Assembly: GCA_017849585.1 (NCBI GenBank)
Contig: JAFIGT010000035.1
Coordinates: forward strand, 49,425-113,424
Length of the DNA stretch: 64,000 nt
Reading direction: 5' to 3'
From: Verrucomicrobium sp.
Lineage (GTDB): Bacteria > Verrucomicrobiota > Verrucomicrobiia > Methylacidiphilales > UBA1321
Position numbers and translations under genes: made by a program. This document shows, one piece after another, positions 38,264 to 47,766 of this stretch. Numbering within the stretch: the stretch's first letter is position 1; every line of letters begins with the position of its first letter. The notes beneath the pieces are model-generated. The model did not search any database and was not told the origin of the DNA. It was given only the letters and a program-made list of their open reading frames with translations.

Positions 38264-40117
38264 GTGAACCGAATTAATGCCTTCCTGCTGGATAACCACC
38301 TGCGCATCGCGCACAACCCCTGCGTCAGCCCGGACTTTTGCCTGGATTGGGCCGCGCTCCAAACCTCTCTTCGCTCGGGCAGCGAGATTATGGAATATCC
38401 CCGCAGTCATTTTGCTGTGGCGGACGGCACGGTTCGGCTCGTCTCCAACGCGGCGGGCGATCACGCGTGGATCGTGGAAGGCAGCCTGCCGCTGGACTCG
38501 GGCGTGGAAGTGCGCCCCGGCACGAAGGCGTATCCGGCCACGTTCGCGAATTTGTTGAAGTTGAAGAATCTCGTGCTGGAGCATGATCCGAAGTCGACGA
38601 TCTTCCCGACGGCAACCGGCACGCTCGCGCAGACCAGCATTGGCGTGGGAGCGCGTTTCACGACGCTGCATTGGCCGGCGGTGGAGTGGGCGATGGCGCA
38701 TCTGGGTCTCAGCATGACGGCGAACCAGAACAGCATTCCGCGCGAGCTGGTTTATGATGTGGATGAGATGCTCGCGGGACGGCTGGATTCGGTGCCGTTC
38801 CCGTTCATCGGCGCGAATGTGCCGGAGGGTCACCAAGGCCAGAGCGTGCAGGGCATGAGCCACGGCGCGATTTTGTCGAAGTTGAAAAACGGCTTTCATC
38901 TGCGCCGGATTGCGTGGGGCTTCAATGCCGACCACCAGCCGATCGGCGGGAAGTTCGACAGCCGGGAGGATCAACTCGTCGAGGGTTGCGCGTTGGCCAG
39001 CTACATTACTTTTGATCTTTCGCCCGAGCTGGCGCAGACGAAGCCGCTCGACACGGCGGAAGCGCGCGCGGCCTACGTGGCGAAGGAAGTTCCGGCGGCG
39101 CTGATCGCGCGACTGGAAAAAGAATTGCAGGAGATCGGCCTTTCCGTCACGGCGGACAAGCGTAACGAGTTGCTGGCCTATGTGTGGCCGTCGATGGTGA
39201 AGATGCAGCGTCGCGACGCGAAGTATCGCGCGATCCGCGAGAAGTTGTTCAGCACGCCGGTGGGCCGCGCGTATTACCGCGAGTTGTCGATCGATGAATT
39301 GCCGGGCCTGACCGCGCCGGAGACGACGGCGGTGATGTTGCTGCTGTGCCGCGCGTTGGAGATGCCGGTGAATTACATCGCCCCGGCGTTTGGCTTCCAG
39401 AAGAATTTCCCTTACCCGGATAACACCAAGTTGCGCGAATTGATCGGCGCGACATGGAAGGTCTGCCGCGATCTCGGCGTGAGCATCGGCTTCCATTCGG
39501 GCTCGGGCAAGTCGGCGGAAAATTATCGCGTGATGGGCGAAGTCACGGGCGGTCGTTTCGAGATCAAGACGAGTGGCCGTTACACCTACGAAATGGGTGT
39601 CGCGCTCGCAGCATCGAAAAATCCGGCCGATCAAAAGTTGTGGGCCGACTGGTATCAATTCACGCGCGAGATGGCGCTGGCGGGCGCGTTCAGCGCGGAC
39701 GCGACGGAGCAGAAGATGGCGCGGTCCTTCATCGTGGATGCGCTCACGTTCGAGAAAAAGCCGGTCGACGTATTCGCCTCCCCGGCGAGTTGCGAAGCGG
39801 CGCTGACAGCGCTCGCACCGAACCCGGATCACATGTACTGGTTCGAATACAATTTCCTCTACGTGCTGGCGGCGGGTGGAAAATCGCAAAAGTCCGCACT
39901 GGGCGATCACACGCCCGCCGGGTACCGGCAGCGCGAACGGTTCTATTCGATCAGCGACGAAGCGCGGTTGAAGTACGCGCAGCGCGTGGCGGAATACCTG
40001 ATTTTCCTCGCGGAAAGTTCTGCGCTGGTGACCCCGGCCAAGGCGGCAGTGGCGCGGCAGGAACTTCAGGCGTATCGTACGCTCAGCGACCTTGAGGCCG
40101 CGATCAGCACCCAATAA
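38264..40117 (+). CDS. uxaE: Tagaturonate epimerase (UxaE)-like protein
   Basis: This protein of about 617 residues resembles UxaE, the epimerase that interconverts tagaturonate and fructuronate and so joins galacturonate and glucuronate breakdown. I recognise HSGSGKSAENYRVMG and GRFEIKTSGRYTYEMGV as the conserved catalytic region. GTG 38264 has a TAGG run just upstream; GTG 38243 would add seven residues. It precedes uxaA by 10 bases and uxaB follows, which supports the assignment. It is a cytoplasmic enzyme. Confidence 0.85.
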   Translation: MNRINAFLLDNHLRIAHNPCVSPDFCLDWAALQTSLRSGSEIMEYPRSHFAVADGTVRLVSNAAGDHAWIVEGSLPLDSGVEVRPGTKAYPATFANLLKLKNLVLEHDPKSTIFPTATGTLAQTSIGVGARFTTLHWPAVEWAMAHLGLSMTANQNSIPRELVYDVDEMLAGRLDSVPFPFIGANVPEGHQGQSVQGMSHGAILSKLKNGFHLRRIAWGFNADHQPIGGKFDSREDQLVEGCALASYITFDLSPELAQTKPLDTAEARAAYVAKEVPAALIARLEKELQEIGLSVTADKRNELLAYVWPSMVKMQRRDAKYRAIREKLFSTPVGRAYYRELSIDELPGLTAPETTAVMLLLCRALEMPVNYIAPAFGFQKNFPYPDNTKLRELIGATWKVCRDLGVSIGFHSGSGKSAENYRVMGEVTGGRFEIKTSGRYTYEMGVALAASKNPADQKLWADWYQFTREMALAGAFSADATEQKMARSFIVDALTFEKKPVDVFASPASCEAALTALAPNPDHMYWFEYNFLYVLAAGGKSQKSALGDHTPAGYRQRERFYSISDEARLKYAQRVAEYLIFLAESSALVTPAKAAVARQELQAYRTLSDLEAAISTQ

Positions 40118-40127
40118 TATCACTCTT

Positions 40128-41630
40128 ATGTCTGACCTTCTCCAGATCCATCCCCAAGATGACGTGGCCGTGTGCGTGCATCCCGTGACGGCGGGCACGA
40201 CGCTCGGCAGCCTGCGCGTGGTGAACGACATTCCGGTCGGTCACAAAGTCGCGTTGCATCCGATTGCCGCCGGAACGCTGGTGCGCAAATACGGTTTCCC
40301 GATTGGCCGTGCGACCACCGCCATCGCGGCGGGTGAACATGTGCACAGTCACAACCTCGCCAGCGCGCTGGAAGAAAACGGCGATGCCGCCGCAACCGGC
40401 GCCAATGCGACTCCGGCCACAGCGGTGACGGGTCAGTCCTCCGGCGCGACGTTCCAGGGCTACCGCCGTCCCGATGGCCGCGTGGGGATTCGTAACGAAA
40501 TCTGGATCATCAACACGGTCCACTGCATCAATATCGCCAGCGAAAAAATCGCACAGGCCGCGCACAAGCGTTTCGTCGCGCCGGGCGGACTCGTCGACGG
40601 CATCTATGCGTTCACCCATCCATACGGCTGCTCGCAGCTCGGGGATGATTTGCAGCACACGAAGAAAATCCTCGCCGGCCTGGTGCGCCACCCGAACGCG
40701 GCGGGCGTGCTGATCCTCGGCCTCGGCTGCGAGAACAACCAGATCAAGTCGTTCCTCGAGGAGGTCGGCCAATACGATCCGCACCGCATCCGCTTTTTCA
40801 ACGCGCAGGAAGTGGACGACGAAATCGAATCCGGTCTCGCGGCCGTGGAGGAACTCGTCGCGTATGCATCCCGGTTCCAGCGCGAAACGATTCCCGCCAG
40901 CGAGCTGGTGCTGGGCATGAAATGTGGCGGCAGCGATGGTTTCAGCGGCCTCACCGCGAACCCGCTGGTGGGTCGCGTCGCGGACTGGCTCACCGCCGAG
41001 GGCGGCACGACGTTACTCACAGAAGTGCCGGAAATGTTTGGCGCGGAGCAAGTGCTCTATGCCCGCGCGCGCAACGAAAAAACATTGGGCGCGATGACGC
41101 GCATGATCGGTGATTTCAAGAACTACTTTCATCGCCACAACGAACCGGTGAATGAGAATCCCTCGCCCGGCAACAAGGCGGGCGGTATCACGACGCTGGA
41201 AGAAAAATCGCTGGGCTGCATTCAAAAGGGCGGCCAGGCGCCCATCGCCGAAGTGCTCGATTACGGTTCGCCCGCGACGCCGCGCCAAGGCGGCATCTCG
41301 CTCATCTACGCGCCGGGAAATGACGGCGTGTCCGCGACGGCGCTGACGGCAGCGGGTGCGCATCTGATTCTCTTCACCACGGGCCGCGGCACGCCGCTGG
41401 GCCTGCCGGTGCCGACGATCAAGATCGCGTCGAACTCCGCGCTCGCCGGGCGCAAGGGATCGTGGATCGACTTCAACGCGGGTCAATTGCTCGAGGGCCG
41501 GGACCGCGAAGAGGTGAAGCAGGAGTTGGTGCAGAAGATTCTCGCGGTGGCGAGCGGCACGCAGCTCACGCGCAATGAAATCAACGGCTATCGCGAAATC
41601 ACCATCTGGAAAGAAGGCGTCACTTTATGA
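40128..41630 (+). CDS. uxaA: Altronate dehydratase
   Basis: This 500-residue enzyme removes water from D-altronate to give 2-keto-3-deoxygluconate. The N-terminal SAF-like domain (HPVTAGTTLGSLRV) and the large UxaA domain with conserved cysteine motifs (HPYGCSQLGDD, LGLGCENNQI, LVLGMKCGGSDGFSG) are present in one chain. It lies between uxaE and uxaB; its TGA overlaps the uxaB ATG. The product would enter the KDG pathway, whose kinase and aldolase are not in this window. Confidence 0.95.
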   Translation: MSDLLQIHPQDDVAVCVHPVTAGTTLGSLRVVNDIPVGHKVALHPIAAGTLVRKYGFPIGRATTAIAAGEHVHSHNLASALEENGDAAATGANATPATAVTGQSSGATFQGYRRPDGRVGIRNEIWIINTVHCINIASEKIAQAAHKRFVAPGGLVDGIYAFTHPYGCSQLGDDLQHTKKILAGLVRHPNAAGVLILGLGCENNQIKSFLEEVGQYDPHRIRFFNAQEVDDEIESGLAAVEELVAYASRFQRETIPASELVLGMKCGGSDGFSGLTANPLVGRVADWLTAEGGTTLLTEVPEMFGAEQVLYARARNEKTLGAMTRMIGDFKNYFHRHNEPVNENPSPGNKAGGITTLEEKSLGCIQKGGQAPIAEVLDYGSPATPRQGGISLIYAPGNDGVSATALTAAGAHLILFTTGRGTPLGLPVPTIKIASNSALAGRKGSWIDFNAGQLLEGRDREEVKQELVQKILAVASGTQLTRNEINGYREITIWKEGVTL

Positions 41631-42754
41631 GTTCTGTATCCATCGAAAAACTTCCTGAAACCATTCTGCAATTTGGCGCGGGCAATTTCCTGCGCGGCTT
41701 TGCAGATTTCTTTGTCGACCAGGCGAACCGCGCCGGTCAGAACGTGGGCCGCATTGTCGTGGTGCAATCGACCGCGTCGAATCGCGCCGACGCGCTCAAC
41801 GCGCAGAAGTGCGTCTACCACGTGGCCATTCGCGGCCTCGAGGGCGGCCAAGTCGTCGACCGCGTGGAAGAGGTGCGCTCGATCAGTCGTTCCGTCGTGG
41901 CGGACAAGGAATGGGACCAGGTGCTCGACGTGGCGAAGAGCCCGGCGTTGCGCTGGATCGTTTCCAATACGACCGAGGCGGGCTTCGCGCTGGTCGACGG
42001 GGAGCCGCTCGGTGCGGGCGCGCCGCGTTCCTTCCCCGGCAAACTGGTGCGCGTGCTGCAGGCCCGTTGGGAAGCGAAGGGCTCGCCGCTGACAATCATT
42101 CCGTGCGAGTTGATCGAGGGCAACGGATCGAAGCTGCTCGCGCTCGCGCAGGAACAGGCCAAGCGTTGGAACCTGCCCGCGGATTTCGTGACGTGGATGA
42201 GCGTCTCGTGCCGCTGGATCAATAATCTCGTCGACCGCATCGTGACGGGTCGCCCGGACAAGAATCCGCCAGCCGTGAATGATCCGCTGCTGGTCGTGGT
42301 GGAACCGTTCGCCAGTTGGGTTCTGGAATCAGCAGACGGCGTGTCGCCCTTTCTCACGCATCCGGCCATCACGGTGACGAAGGATGTGCAGTCGTATCAA
42401 TTGCGCAAAGTGAGAATTTTGAACGGCTGTCATACCGCGCTCGTCATCAAGGCACTCCCGCTCGGCATTCCGACCGTGCGCGAGGCGGTGGAGAATCCTG
42501 AAGTCGGCGCGTGGCTGCGCCGCTTGCTCGACGAGGAAATCCTCCCCACGATCGAAGGCCGGGTGGAAGGCGAACGTGAGTTCGCGAAGGAAACCCTCAC
42601 CCGCTTCGCCAATCCCTTTGTGGAGCACCAGCTCTCCAGCATCGCGCTCAATCACGAGGCGAAGGTGGGCACGCGGTTGCGTCCGACGCTGGACGACTAC
42701 ACGAAGCGGTTCGGCAAGCAGCCGCCGCTGCTGTCAGCGATTCTGGCGAAGTAG
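41627..42754 (+). CDS. uxaB: Tagaturonate reductase / mannitol dehydrogenase family
   Basis: This 375-residue NAD-dependent enzyme reduces D-tagaturonate to D-altronate, the substrate of UxaA. The N-terminal LPETILQFGAGNFLRGF is the Rossmann start of the family, and LRKVRILNGCHTALV carries the catalytic Lys/Asn/His set. ATGA overlap with uxaA indicates coupling. No uxaC isomerase is present here, so galacturonate isomerisation must be encoded elsewhere. Confidence 0.93.
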   Translation: MSSVSIEKLPETILQFGAGNFLRGFADFFVDQANRAGQNVGRIVVVQSTASNRADALNAQKCVYHVAIRGLEGGQVVDRVEEVRSISRSVVADKEWDQVLDVAKSPALRWIVSNTTEAGFALVDGEPLGAGAPRSFPGKLVRVLQARWEAKGSPLTIIPCELIEGNGSKLLALAQEQAKRWNLPADFVTWMSVSCRWINNLVDRIVTGRPDKNPPAVNDPLLVVVEPFASWVLESADGVSPFLTHPAITVTKDVQSYQLRKVRILNGCHTALVIKALPLGIPTVREAVENPEVGAWLRRLLDEEILPTIEGRVEGEREFAKETLTRFANPFVEHQLSSIALNHEAKVGTRLRPTLDDYTKRFGKQPPLLSAILAK

Positions 42755-42802
42755 TTTCCTCTGGATTTGCCAGTTGGCATGCCTGTGTCATACTCCGCAG
42801 GC

Positions 42803-43585
42803 ATGCAGTTGCAGCGCATTACGATTTTTCCGATCAAGACTCTCGACGGCGTAGAGGTGCGCGAAGCGCGCGTCACGGCGGGCGGGATTCTGGAGCATGA
42901 CCGCATCTATGCCATCGCCGACCGGGAGGGCAAGGTGGTCAACGGCAAGCGCACGCCGCGCGTGCACGCGTTGCGCAGCGAGTTCAGCGCCGATTTCCGC
43001 GAAGTGGCCTTGTGGGAAGAGGGCGTGCCCTCGACACGAGCGCAATTCGCCTTCACCGAAGCTGATCCGTTGCAGCGCTGGTTGAGCGCATTCTTTGGTT
43101 TCGAAGTGGAACTGTGGAGCGAGCCGCAGAGTGGATTTCCCGACGATCGCGCCGCATTCGGTCCCACCGTGGTGAGCGAGGCGAGTCTGCGCGAGGTGAC
43201 GAATTGGTTTCCCGATGTGACGCTGGAAAGCGCCCGTCGCCGGTTCCGCGCGAATCTGGAAATCGGCGGCGACGAGGCCGTCCCATTTTGGGAAGACCGT
43301 CTTTATGGGCAGCCGGAAACGTTGACGCCGTTTCGGATTGGTTCCGTGTCCTTTTTCGGGCACAACCCGTGCCAGCGTTGCGCCGTGCCGCCGCGCGATC
43401 AGTCGACGGGCGAAGCAATCACCGGTTTCCAAAAGACGTTTATGGAGCGACGCAAGGCGACGTTGCCACCGTGGGCGACGGTCTCGCGGTTCAATCATTA
43501 TTACCGGTTCGCGGTAAATACGTCCGTGCCGCCGAGCGAAGCGGGGAAGACGTTGCGGGTGGGCGAAGAGTTGAGACTGGGGTAG
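42803..43585 (+). CDS. MOSC domain-containing protein
   Basis: This 260-residue protein has the N-terminal MOSC beta-barrel (LQRITIFPIKTLDG...RIYAIAD) and the MOSC core with the conserved cysteine (GHNPCQRCAVPPRDQSTGE), as in mARC-type molybdenum-cofactor sulfur carriers. It could bind Mo cofactor and reduce N-oxygenated compounds with a partner. The upstream TTG 42767 and ATG 42779 are alternative starts. It follows uxaB but a shared pathway is not evident. Confidence 0.85.
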   Translation: MQLQRITIFPIKTLDGVEVREARVTAGGILEHDRIYAIADREGKVVNGKRTPRVHALRSEFSADFREVALWEEGVPSTRAQFAFTEADPLQRWLSAFFGFEVELWSEPQSGFPDDRAAFGPTVVSEASLREVTNWFPDVTLESARRRFRANLEIGGDEAVPFWEDRLYGQPETLTPFRIGSVSFFGHNPCQRCAVPPRDQSTGEAITGFQKTFMERRKATLPPWATVSRFNHYYRFAVNTSVPPSEAGKTLRVGEELRLG

Positions 43586-43629
43586 GACGGGACTGCGTCC
43601 CGTCGCGGCGGTTCACAGAACCGCCCTAC
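43582..43629. repeat. Intergenic cruciform-like repeat (two hairpins with closing stem)
   Basis: The DNA can fold into GACGGGAC/GTCCCGTC (43586-43604) and GGCGGTT/AACCGCC (43607-43625) hairpins, enclosed by GTAGG/CCTAC. This is the style of dispersed REP-like elements common between genes of such genomes. It may also help terminate the convergent MOSC and regulator genes. It overlaps the MOSC stop codon. Confidence 0.6.
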
Positions 43630-43690
43630 AATAAGGCATCGGCATCCGTCCTTTTATTGGGCAAGCTCCGCTCGATTGCGACGCTGGGGC

Positions 43691-44395
43691 TTAGCCCTGC
43701 GCGGTGGTGGGGAGCAATTCCGCGACGCGGTAGCCGACGCCGCGCACGGTCTCGATATAGTTCGCGCAGTGGCCAAGTTTTTCGCGCAGACGGCGCACAT
43801 GGGTGTCGACGGTGCGGGTGTCGATGACGCTTTCGTAACCCCAGACGTCGTTGAGCAGACGGTCGCGGCCTTGCACGCGGCCCCGGCGTTCCATGAGGAG
43901 CGCGAGGAGCTTGAACTCGGTGGCGGTGAGTTCAATGCGTTGGCCGGAAATGAGCACTTCGTGTTTGGCGTGATCGACGAGCAATTCGCCGATCTGCAGC
44001 TTCTCCACGGTGGGACCCTTTTCCTTGCCGCGACGCAGGACGGATTTCACACGCAGGATGAGTTCGCGCGGGCTGAAAGGCTTCGTCACGTAATCGTCCG
44101 CGCCGAGTTCGAGGCCGACGATCTTGTCGACCTCCTCCGCCTTGGCGGTGAGCATGATGATGGGAATCTGGCTGGTGGGGGCGTCTTTCTTCAGCGCCTT
44201 GCACACTTCCAGACCCGACATCTGCGGCAACATCAGATCCAAAATAATCAGGGAGGGAAGCTCTGCGCGGGCTTTAACGAGCGCCGCCGCTCCGTTCTCC
44301 GCCGCGAGGACCGTAAACCCGGCGGCGCGTAGCCCGATGGAGAGCATGTCGATCACATCGGCCTCGTCGTCAACGACCAGAATTTTCTGACTCAT
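43691..44395 (-). CDS. Response regulator, OmpR/PhoB family
   Basis: This 234-residue regulator has a receiver domain (VVDDEADV; phospho-acceptor Asp53 in LIILDLMLP; Lys in VTKPFSPREL) and a C-terminal winged helix (ELTATEFKLLALLMERRGRV, DTRTVDTHVRRLREKLG). No histidine kinase is adjacent, so its partner must be elsewhere. Its target is unknown; PhoB-like phosphate control is possible but not shown. Confidence 0.95.
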   Translation of the reverse strand: MSQKILVVDDEADVIDMLSIGLRAAGFTVLAAENGAAALVKARAELPSLIILDLMLPQMSGLEVCKALKKDAPTSQIPIIMLTAKAEEVDKIVGLELGADDYVTKPFSPRELILRVKSVLRRGKEKGPTVEKLQIGELLVDHAKHEVLISGQRIELTATEFKLLALLMERRGRVQGRDRLLNDVWGYESVIDTRTVDTHVRRLREKLGHCANYIETVRGVGYRVAELLPTTAQG

Positions 44396-44573
44396 ATAAA
44401 TAGTTCTTGGGGTAAATAATACCCGTTATTGGTCTAGTCGTCTGCAGGAATTGCGGCAAGCGAAACGCTGTTACAATTAGGTGACGGACTTCATGCAGCG
44501 CGGCGCTTGGCAACGCTAATTGCACAAGGGGAAGCAGATAGAACCGAAGAAAGCGCAAGCGGCGAGCCCCCGG

Positions 44574-45500
44574 CTACTCGCCCTCGGCTTTCGCGTCGTC
44601 CATTTTTTTGACGGCTTGCTCCATCAGTTGCGCCATGGAGTCTTGCCAGCGATTCAATTCCTTCAACTGCTCCGGCATGAGGACGGTGCCGAGCCGGGCA
44701 TTGATCCGCTGGTTGAGCGCGCGTTGATTCTGCATGATATCCGGCTTCCCGTTATCTCCTTTTGACTCCGCGCCCATTTTCTCGCGCTCCTCCGTCATGA
44801 CCTGGATGAGCTGCTTTTTCTGGTCTGGCGCGAGAGGCGTTTGCGACATGGCAATCTGGCTCTCGAATTGTTTCACCATCATGCGTTCGCCGATCTGGCC
44901 CTTGTACGTCTTATATTGGGCCAACCGCTGATCGCCGAGGAGAGTCTGCACCTTGGCCTCGGTTTCTTTTTGGCGGTCGGAGTAAAAGGACGCCTTGAGC
45001 TTCGGGTCGGTGATGGCCTTGTACTCGTCCGCGCTGCGCTGCGAGGCCATGGTTTCCTCGACGAGAATCTTGTGAAACGCCTCGCGCTCTTGCGGAGTGA
45101 GGACCATTTCCTTGAGCAAGTCGCCGTACATCATGTTGACGGTCTGCTTGCTGATCATCTCGCCAAAGGGCCCCTTCATCATCTCGGAGAACTTCTTCTT
45201 TGAGTCCACGGGTTCGCCTTCTGCGGCAGCGGGCGCCGGAGCGGTGGCCACCTCGGTGGCACTTTCGGGCGCGGCAGTCCCAACGGCAGCTTCTGCCTTC
45301 GCTGCGGCCACGGCGGCCTCGGACTTCTTCAACTTGGCTTCCAGAGCGCGGATCTGTGCCTGAGCCTGCTCGAGAGCGGATTGTTTGCCGACCAGTTCGG
45401 TGCGCAGTCCGGCCCCTTGATAATAGGTCCAACCGCCGAACGCGCCGAATAAAAGGCAGCCTGCTCCCAACCCCGCACTTAAGATCGTTGATTTATCCAT
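44574..45500 (-). CDS. Membrane-anchored coiled-coil protein of unknown function
   Basis: This 308-residue protein has an N-terminal membrane anchor (about 5-25), a coiled-coil (about 30-75), an Ala/Pro/Glu linker and a long helical C-terminal region with Met-rich repeats (MVLTPQEREAFHKILVEE; TPLAPDQKKQLIQVMTEER). The sequence resembles Spy/CpxP-like helical repeats only in overall form. ATG 45500 has a GGAAGGGG Shine-Dalgarno upstream. It may be a periplasmic chaperone-like or cell-envelope protein. Confidence 0.6.
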   Translation of the reverse strand: MDKSTILSAGLGAGCLLFGAFGGWTYYQGAGLRTELVGKQSALEQAQAQIRALEAKLKKSEAAVAAAKAEAAVGTAAPESATEVATAPAPAAAEGEPVDSKKKFSEMMKGPFGEMISKQTVNMMYGDLLKEMVLTPQEREAFHKILVEETMASQRSADEYKAITDPKLKASFYSDRQKETEAKVQTLLGDQRLAQYKTYKGQIGERMMVKQFESQIAMSQTPLAPDQKKQLIQVMTEEREKMGAESKGDNGKPDIMQNQRALNQRINARLGTVLMPEQLKELNRWQDSMAQLMEQAVKKMDDAKAEGE

Positions 45501-45650
45501 ATCCCCTTCCCTTTCAAGGCCAACACGCGCCATCGAAACACATTGCGCCACATCCGGCAAGCGCCGCGCCGCCATAAACTCCTTGCTCTAGCAAGTGCGG
45601 TGCGCTACTTTCCCCGCTCCCTGTAACCGTTCATTCGTTTTAGAGGATCT

Positions 45651-47483
45651 ATGGAAAAAATTCGTAATATTGCAATTATCGCGCACGTCGACCACGGCAA
45701 GACGACCCTCGTCGATCAGCTTCTGCGCCAATCGGGCACCTTTCGTTCCAATCAGGCTGTTGTCGAGCGCGTCATGGATTCCATGGATTTGGAACGTGAA
45801 AAAGGCATCACCATCAAGGCCAAGAATGCCGCGTATCAATACAATGGCTACCACGTGAATATCGTGGACACCCCCGGCCACGCCGATTTCGGCGGCGAGG
45901 TGGAACGCATTTTGAAGATGATCGATGGCGTGTTGCTCGTGGTAGATGCGTTTGACGGCCCGCAGGCCCAGACGAAGTTCGTGCTGCGCAAGGCGCTCGA
46001 AGCAGGTGCCCGCCCGGTCGTGGTGATCAACAAGATCGACCGCGAAAACGCGCGCCCGCACAAGGTGCTGGACATGGTGTTCGAGCTCTTCCTCGAACTC
46101 AACGCCACGGACGAACAGCTCGATTTCCCCGTCGTGTACGCCTCTGCGAAACTCGGTTTCGCCGTGAAGGAATGGGCCGGTTCCGTCGATGAAGCCACGC
46201 GCAACGCGGGCATGACCGCCCTGTACGACACGATCATTGAGAAGATTCCCGCCCCCGAAGCCGATCCGACGAAACACTTTGAAATGGTCGTCGCCAATCT
46301 GGACTATAGCGACTACTACGGCCGCATCTCCATCGGCAAGATCTACGGCGGCACGGTCCGTCTCGGCGACAAGATCGTCTGCCTGCGCAAGGACGGTACC
46401 AAGTCCAAGGGCACCGTCACGAAGGTGCTCTCCCACCAGGGCCTCCAGCGCATCGAAATCGAGGAAGCACACGCGGGCGACATCGTCGGCGTGGCCGGTG
46501 TTGAAGAAGTGTTTATCGGCGAAACGCTCGCGGACAGCGAAGACCGCCAGCCGCTGCCGTTCGTCGACATCGATCCGCCCACCATCAAGATGCAGTTCGT
46601 GGTGAATGACTCGCCCCTGGCCGGTCGCGAAGGCAAGTTCCTCACCGCACGCCACATTCGCGATCGCTTGATCCGCGAGACCCGCACCAACGTCAGCATC
46701 CAGGTGGCAGACACCAATCAGGCGGGTGTGTTCGAGGTCAGCGCCCGTGGTGAAATGCAGATCGCGATTCTCGTCGAGCAAATGCGCCGCGAAGGTTTCG
46801 AAGTCATGGTTTCCCGCCCCGAGGTAATCTTCCACAAAGCGGACAACGGCGACACGCTCGAGCCGATTGAAACCCTTTATGTAGACGTTCCGACCGACAA
46901 GCTCGGCGACATCCTGCAAAATCTCGCCAACCGCAAGGGCGAAATCGTCAACATGGTGCACAACCCGACGACGGTCGCAGTCGAAGCGAACATCCCGACC
47001 CGTGGCTTGATCGGATTTGAAACCGACCTCGTCAATTTGACTCGTGGCGAAGGCATCATGTCCCACCTCTTCAAGGAATACGGCCCGATGCGTGGCGAAA
47101 TCGCCACCCGCTTGAACGGCGTACTGGTCTCGATGGAGACCGGTGAGGCGACGGCCTTCGCACTGAATAACATTCAGGTGCGCGGCACGCTCTTCGTAAA
47201 GCCGGGCGACGCGATCTATGCCGGCATGGTGGTGGGCGAAAACGCCCGCCCCGACGACATGGCGGTCAATCCCTGCAAGGAAAAGCATCTGACAAACATG
47301 CGTTCACAGGGCGACGGCAAAGGCATTCAGCTCGATACGCCGATGACGCTGAGCCTGGAGCGCGCGCTGGAGTACATTGCGAACGACGAATACGTCGAAG
47401 CGACGCCGCTGAGCCTCCGTTTGCGCAAGCGCATCCTCGACGAAAACAAACGTCGCCGCGCCGAAAGCAAGCAACCCGCGTAA
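45651..47483 (+). CDS. typA: Ribosome-associated translational GTPase BipA/TypA
   Basis: This 610-residue EF-G-like GTPase helps ribosome assembly and translation at low temperature and under stress. The G motifs are intact: G1 AHVDHGKTT, G2 KGITI, G3 DTPGHADF, G4 NKID, G5 SAKL. The domain order (G, II, III, V-like, C-terminal) and length fit TypA. It ends 46-60 bases before an intrinsic terminator, so it is probably monocistronic. Confidence 0.97.
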   Translation: MEKIRNIAIIAHVDHGKTTLVDQLLRQSGTFRSNQAVVERVMDSMDLEREKGITIKAKNAAYQYNGYHVNIVDTPGHADFGGEVERILKMIDGVLLVVDAFDGPQAQTKFVLRKALEAGARPVVVINKIDRENARPHKVLDMVFELFLELNATDEQLDFPVVYASAKLGFAVKEWAGSVDEATRNAGMTALYDTIIEKIPAPEADPTKHFEMVVANLDYSDYYGRISIGKIYGGTVRLGDKIVCLRKDGTKSKGTVTKVLSHQGLQRIEIEEAHAGDIVGVAGVEEVFIGETLADSEDRQPLPFVDIDPPTIKMQFVVNDSPLAGREGKFLTARHIRDRLIRETRTNVSIQVADTNQAGVFEVSARGEMQIAILVEQMRREGFEVMVSRPEVIFHKADNGDTLEPIETLYVDVPTDKLGDILQNLANRKGEIVNMVHNPTTVAVEANIPTRGLIGFETDLVNLTRGEGIMSHLFKEYGPMRGEIATRLNGVLVSMETGEATAFALNNIQVRGTLFVKPGDAIYAGMVVGENARPDDMAVNPCKEKHLTNMRSQGDGKGIQLDTPMTLSLERALEYIANDEYVEATPLSLRLRKRILDENKRRRAESKQPA

Positions 47484-47491
47484 GCAGCGTG

Positions 47492-47506
47492 CCAGCGTGA
47501 CGCTGG
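47492..47506. repeat. Hairpin repeat CCAGCGTGACGCTGG, copy 2
   Basis: Identical to the copy right after ftsY (20726-20740) and likewise just after a stop codon. It precedes the typA terminator. Confidence 0.6.
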
Positions 47507-47546
47507 ACCCAGTAAGACTTCGCTCCGTGTGAAGCTCTGGTAGCAC

Positions 47547-47579
47547 AAAAAAGGCGACACTCCGGTGTCGCCTTTTTTT
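47547..47579 (+). terminator. Intrinsic terminator after typA
   Basis: The stem GGCGACAC/GTGTCGCC (47553-47560 and 47565-47572) has a TCCG loop and is flanked by A and T runs on either side. It would terminate typA and, read on the other strand, transcription entering from the GH36-like gene's side. Confidence 0.9.
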
Positions 47580-47766
47580 GTGGCAGCATGCCGTGGATCC
47601 CTGTTGCAGGCTCCCTGGGTTCGCGATTTTCAATTAATCGATCGCAGTCTCACAGATCACGAGGCTGCCAAGCCGATCGTGAGCATGTCGAAGAATTGAC
47701 CTGCATGCTCACAAAAGAGCGCGCCAAAACCAATGGATTGCGGTGGCTCGTATAAGACCATTTTTC

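Noticed and set aside
38246..40231. Long antisense open frame over uxaE
   Set aside because: Arg/His-rich shadow of a coding frame with clear conserved motifs on the other strand.
45588..47288. Long antisense open frame over typA
   Set aside because: Shadow of a conserved gene with no start signal or family motif.
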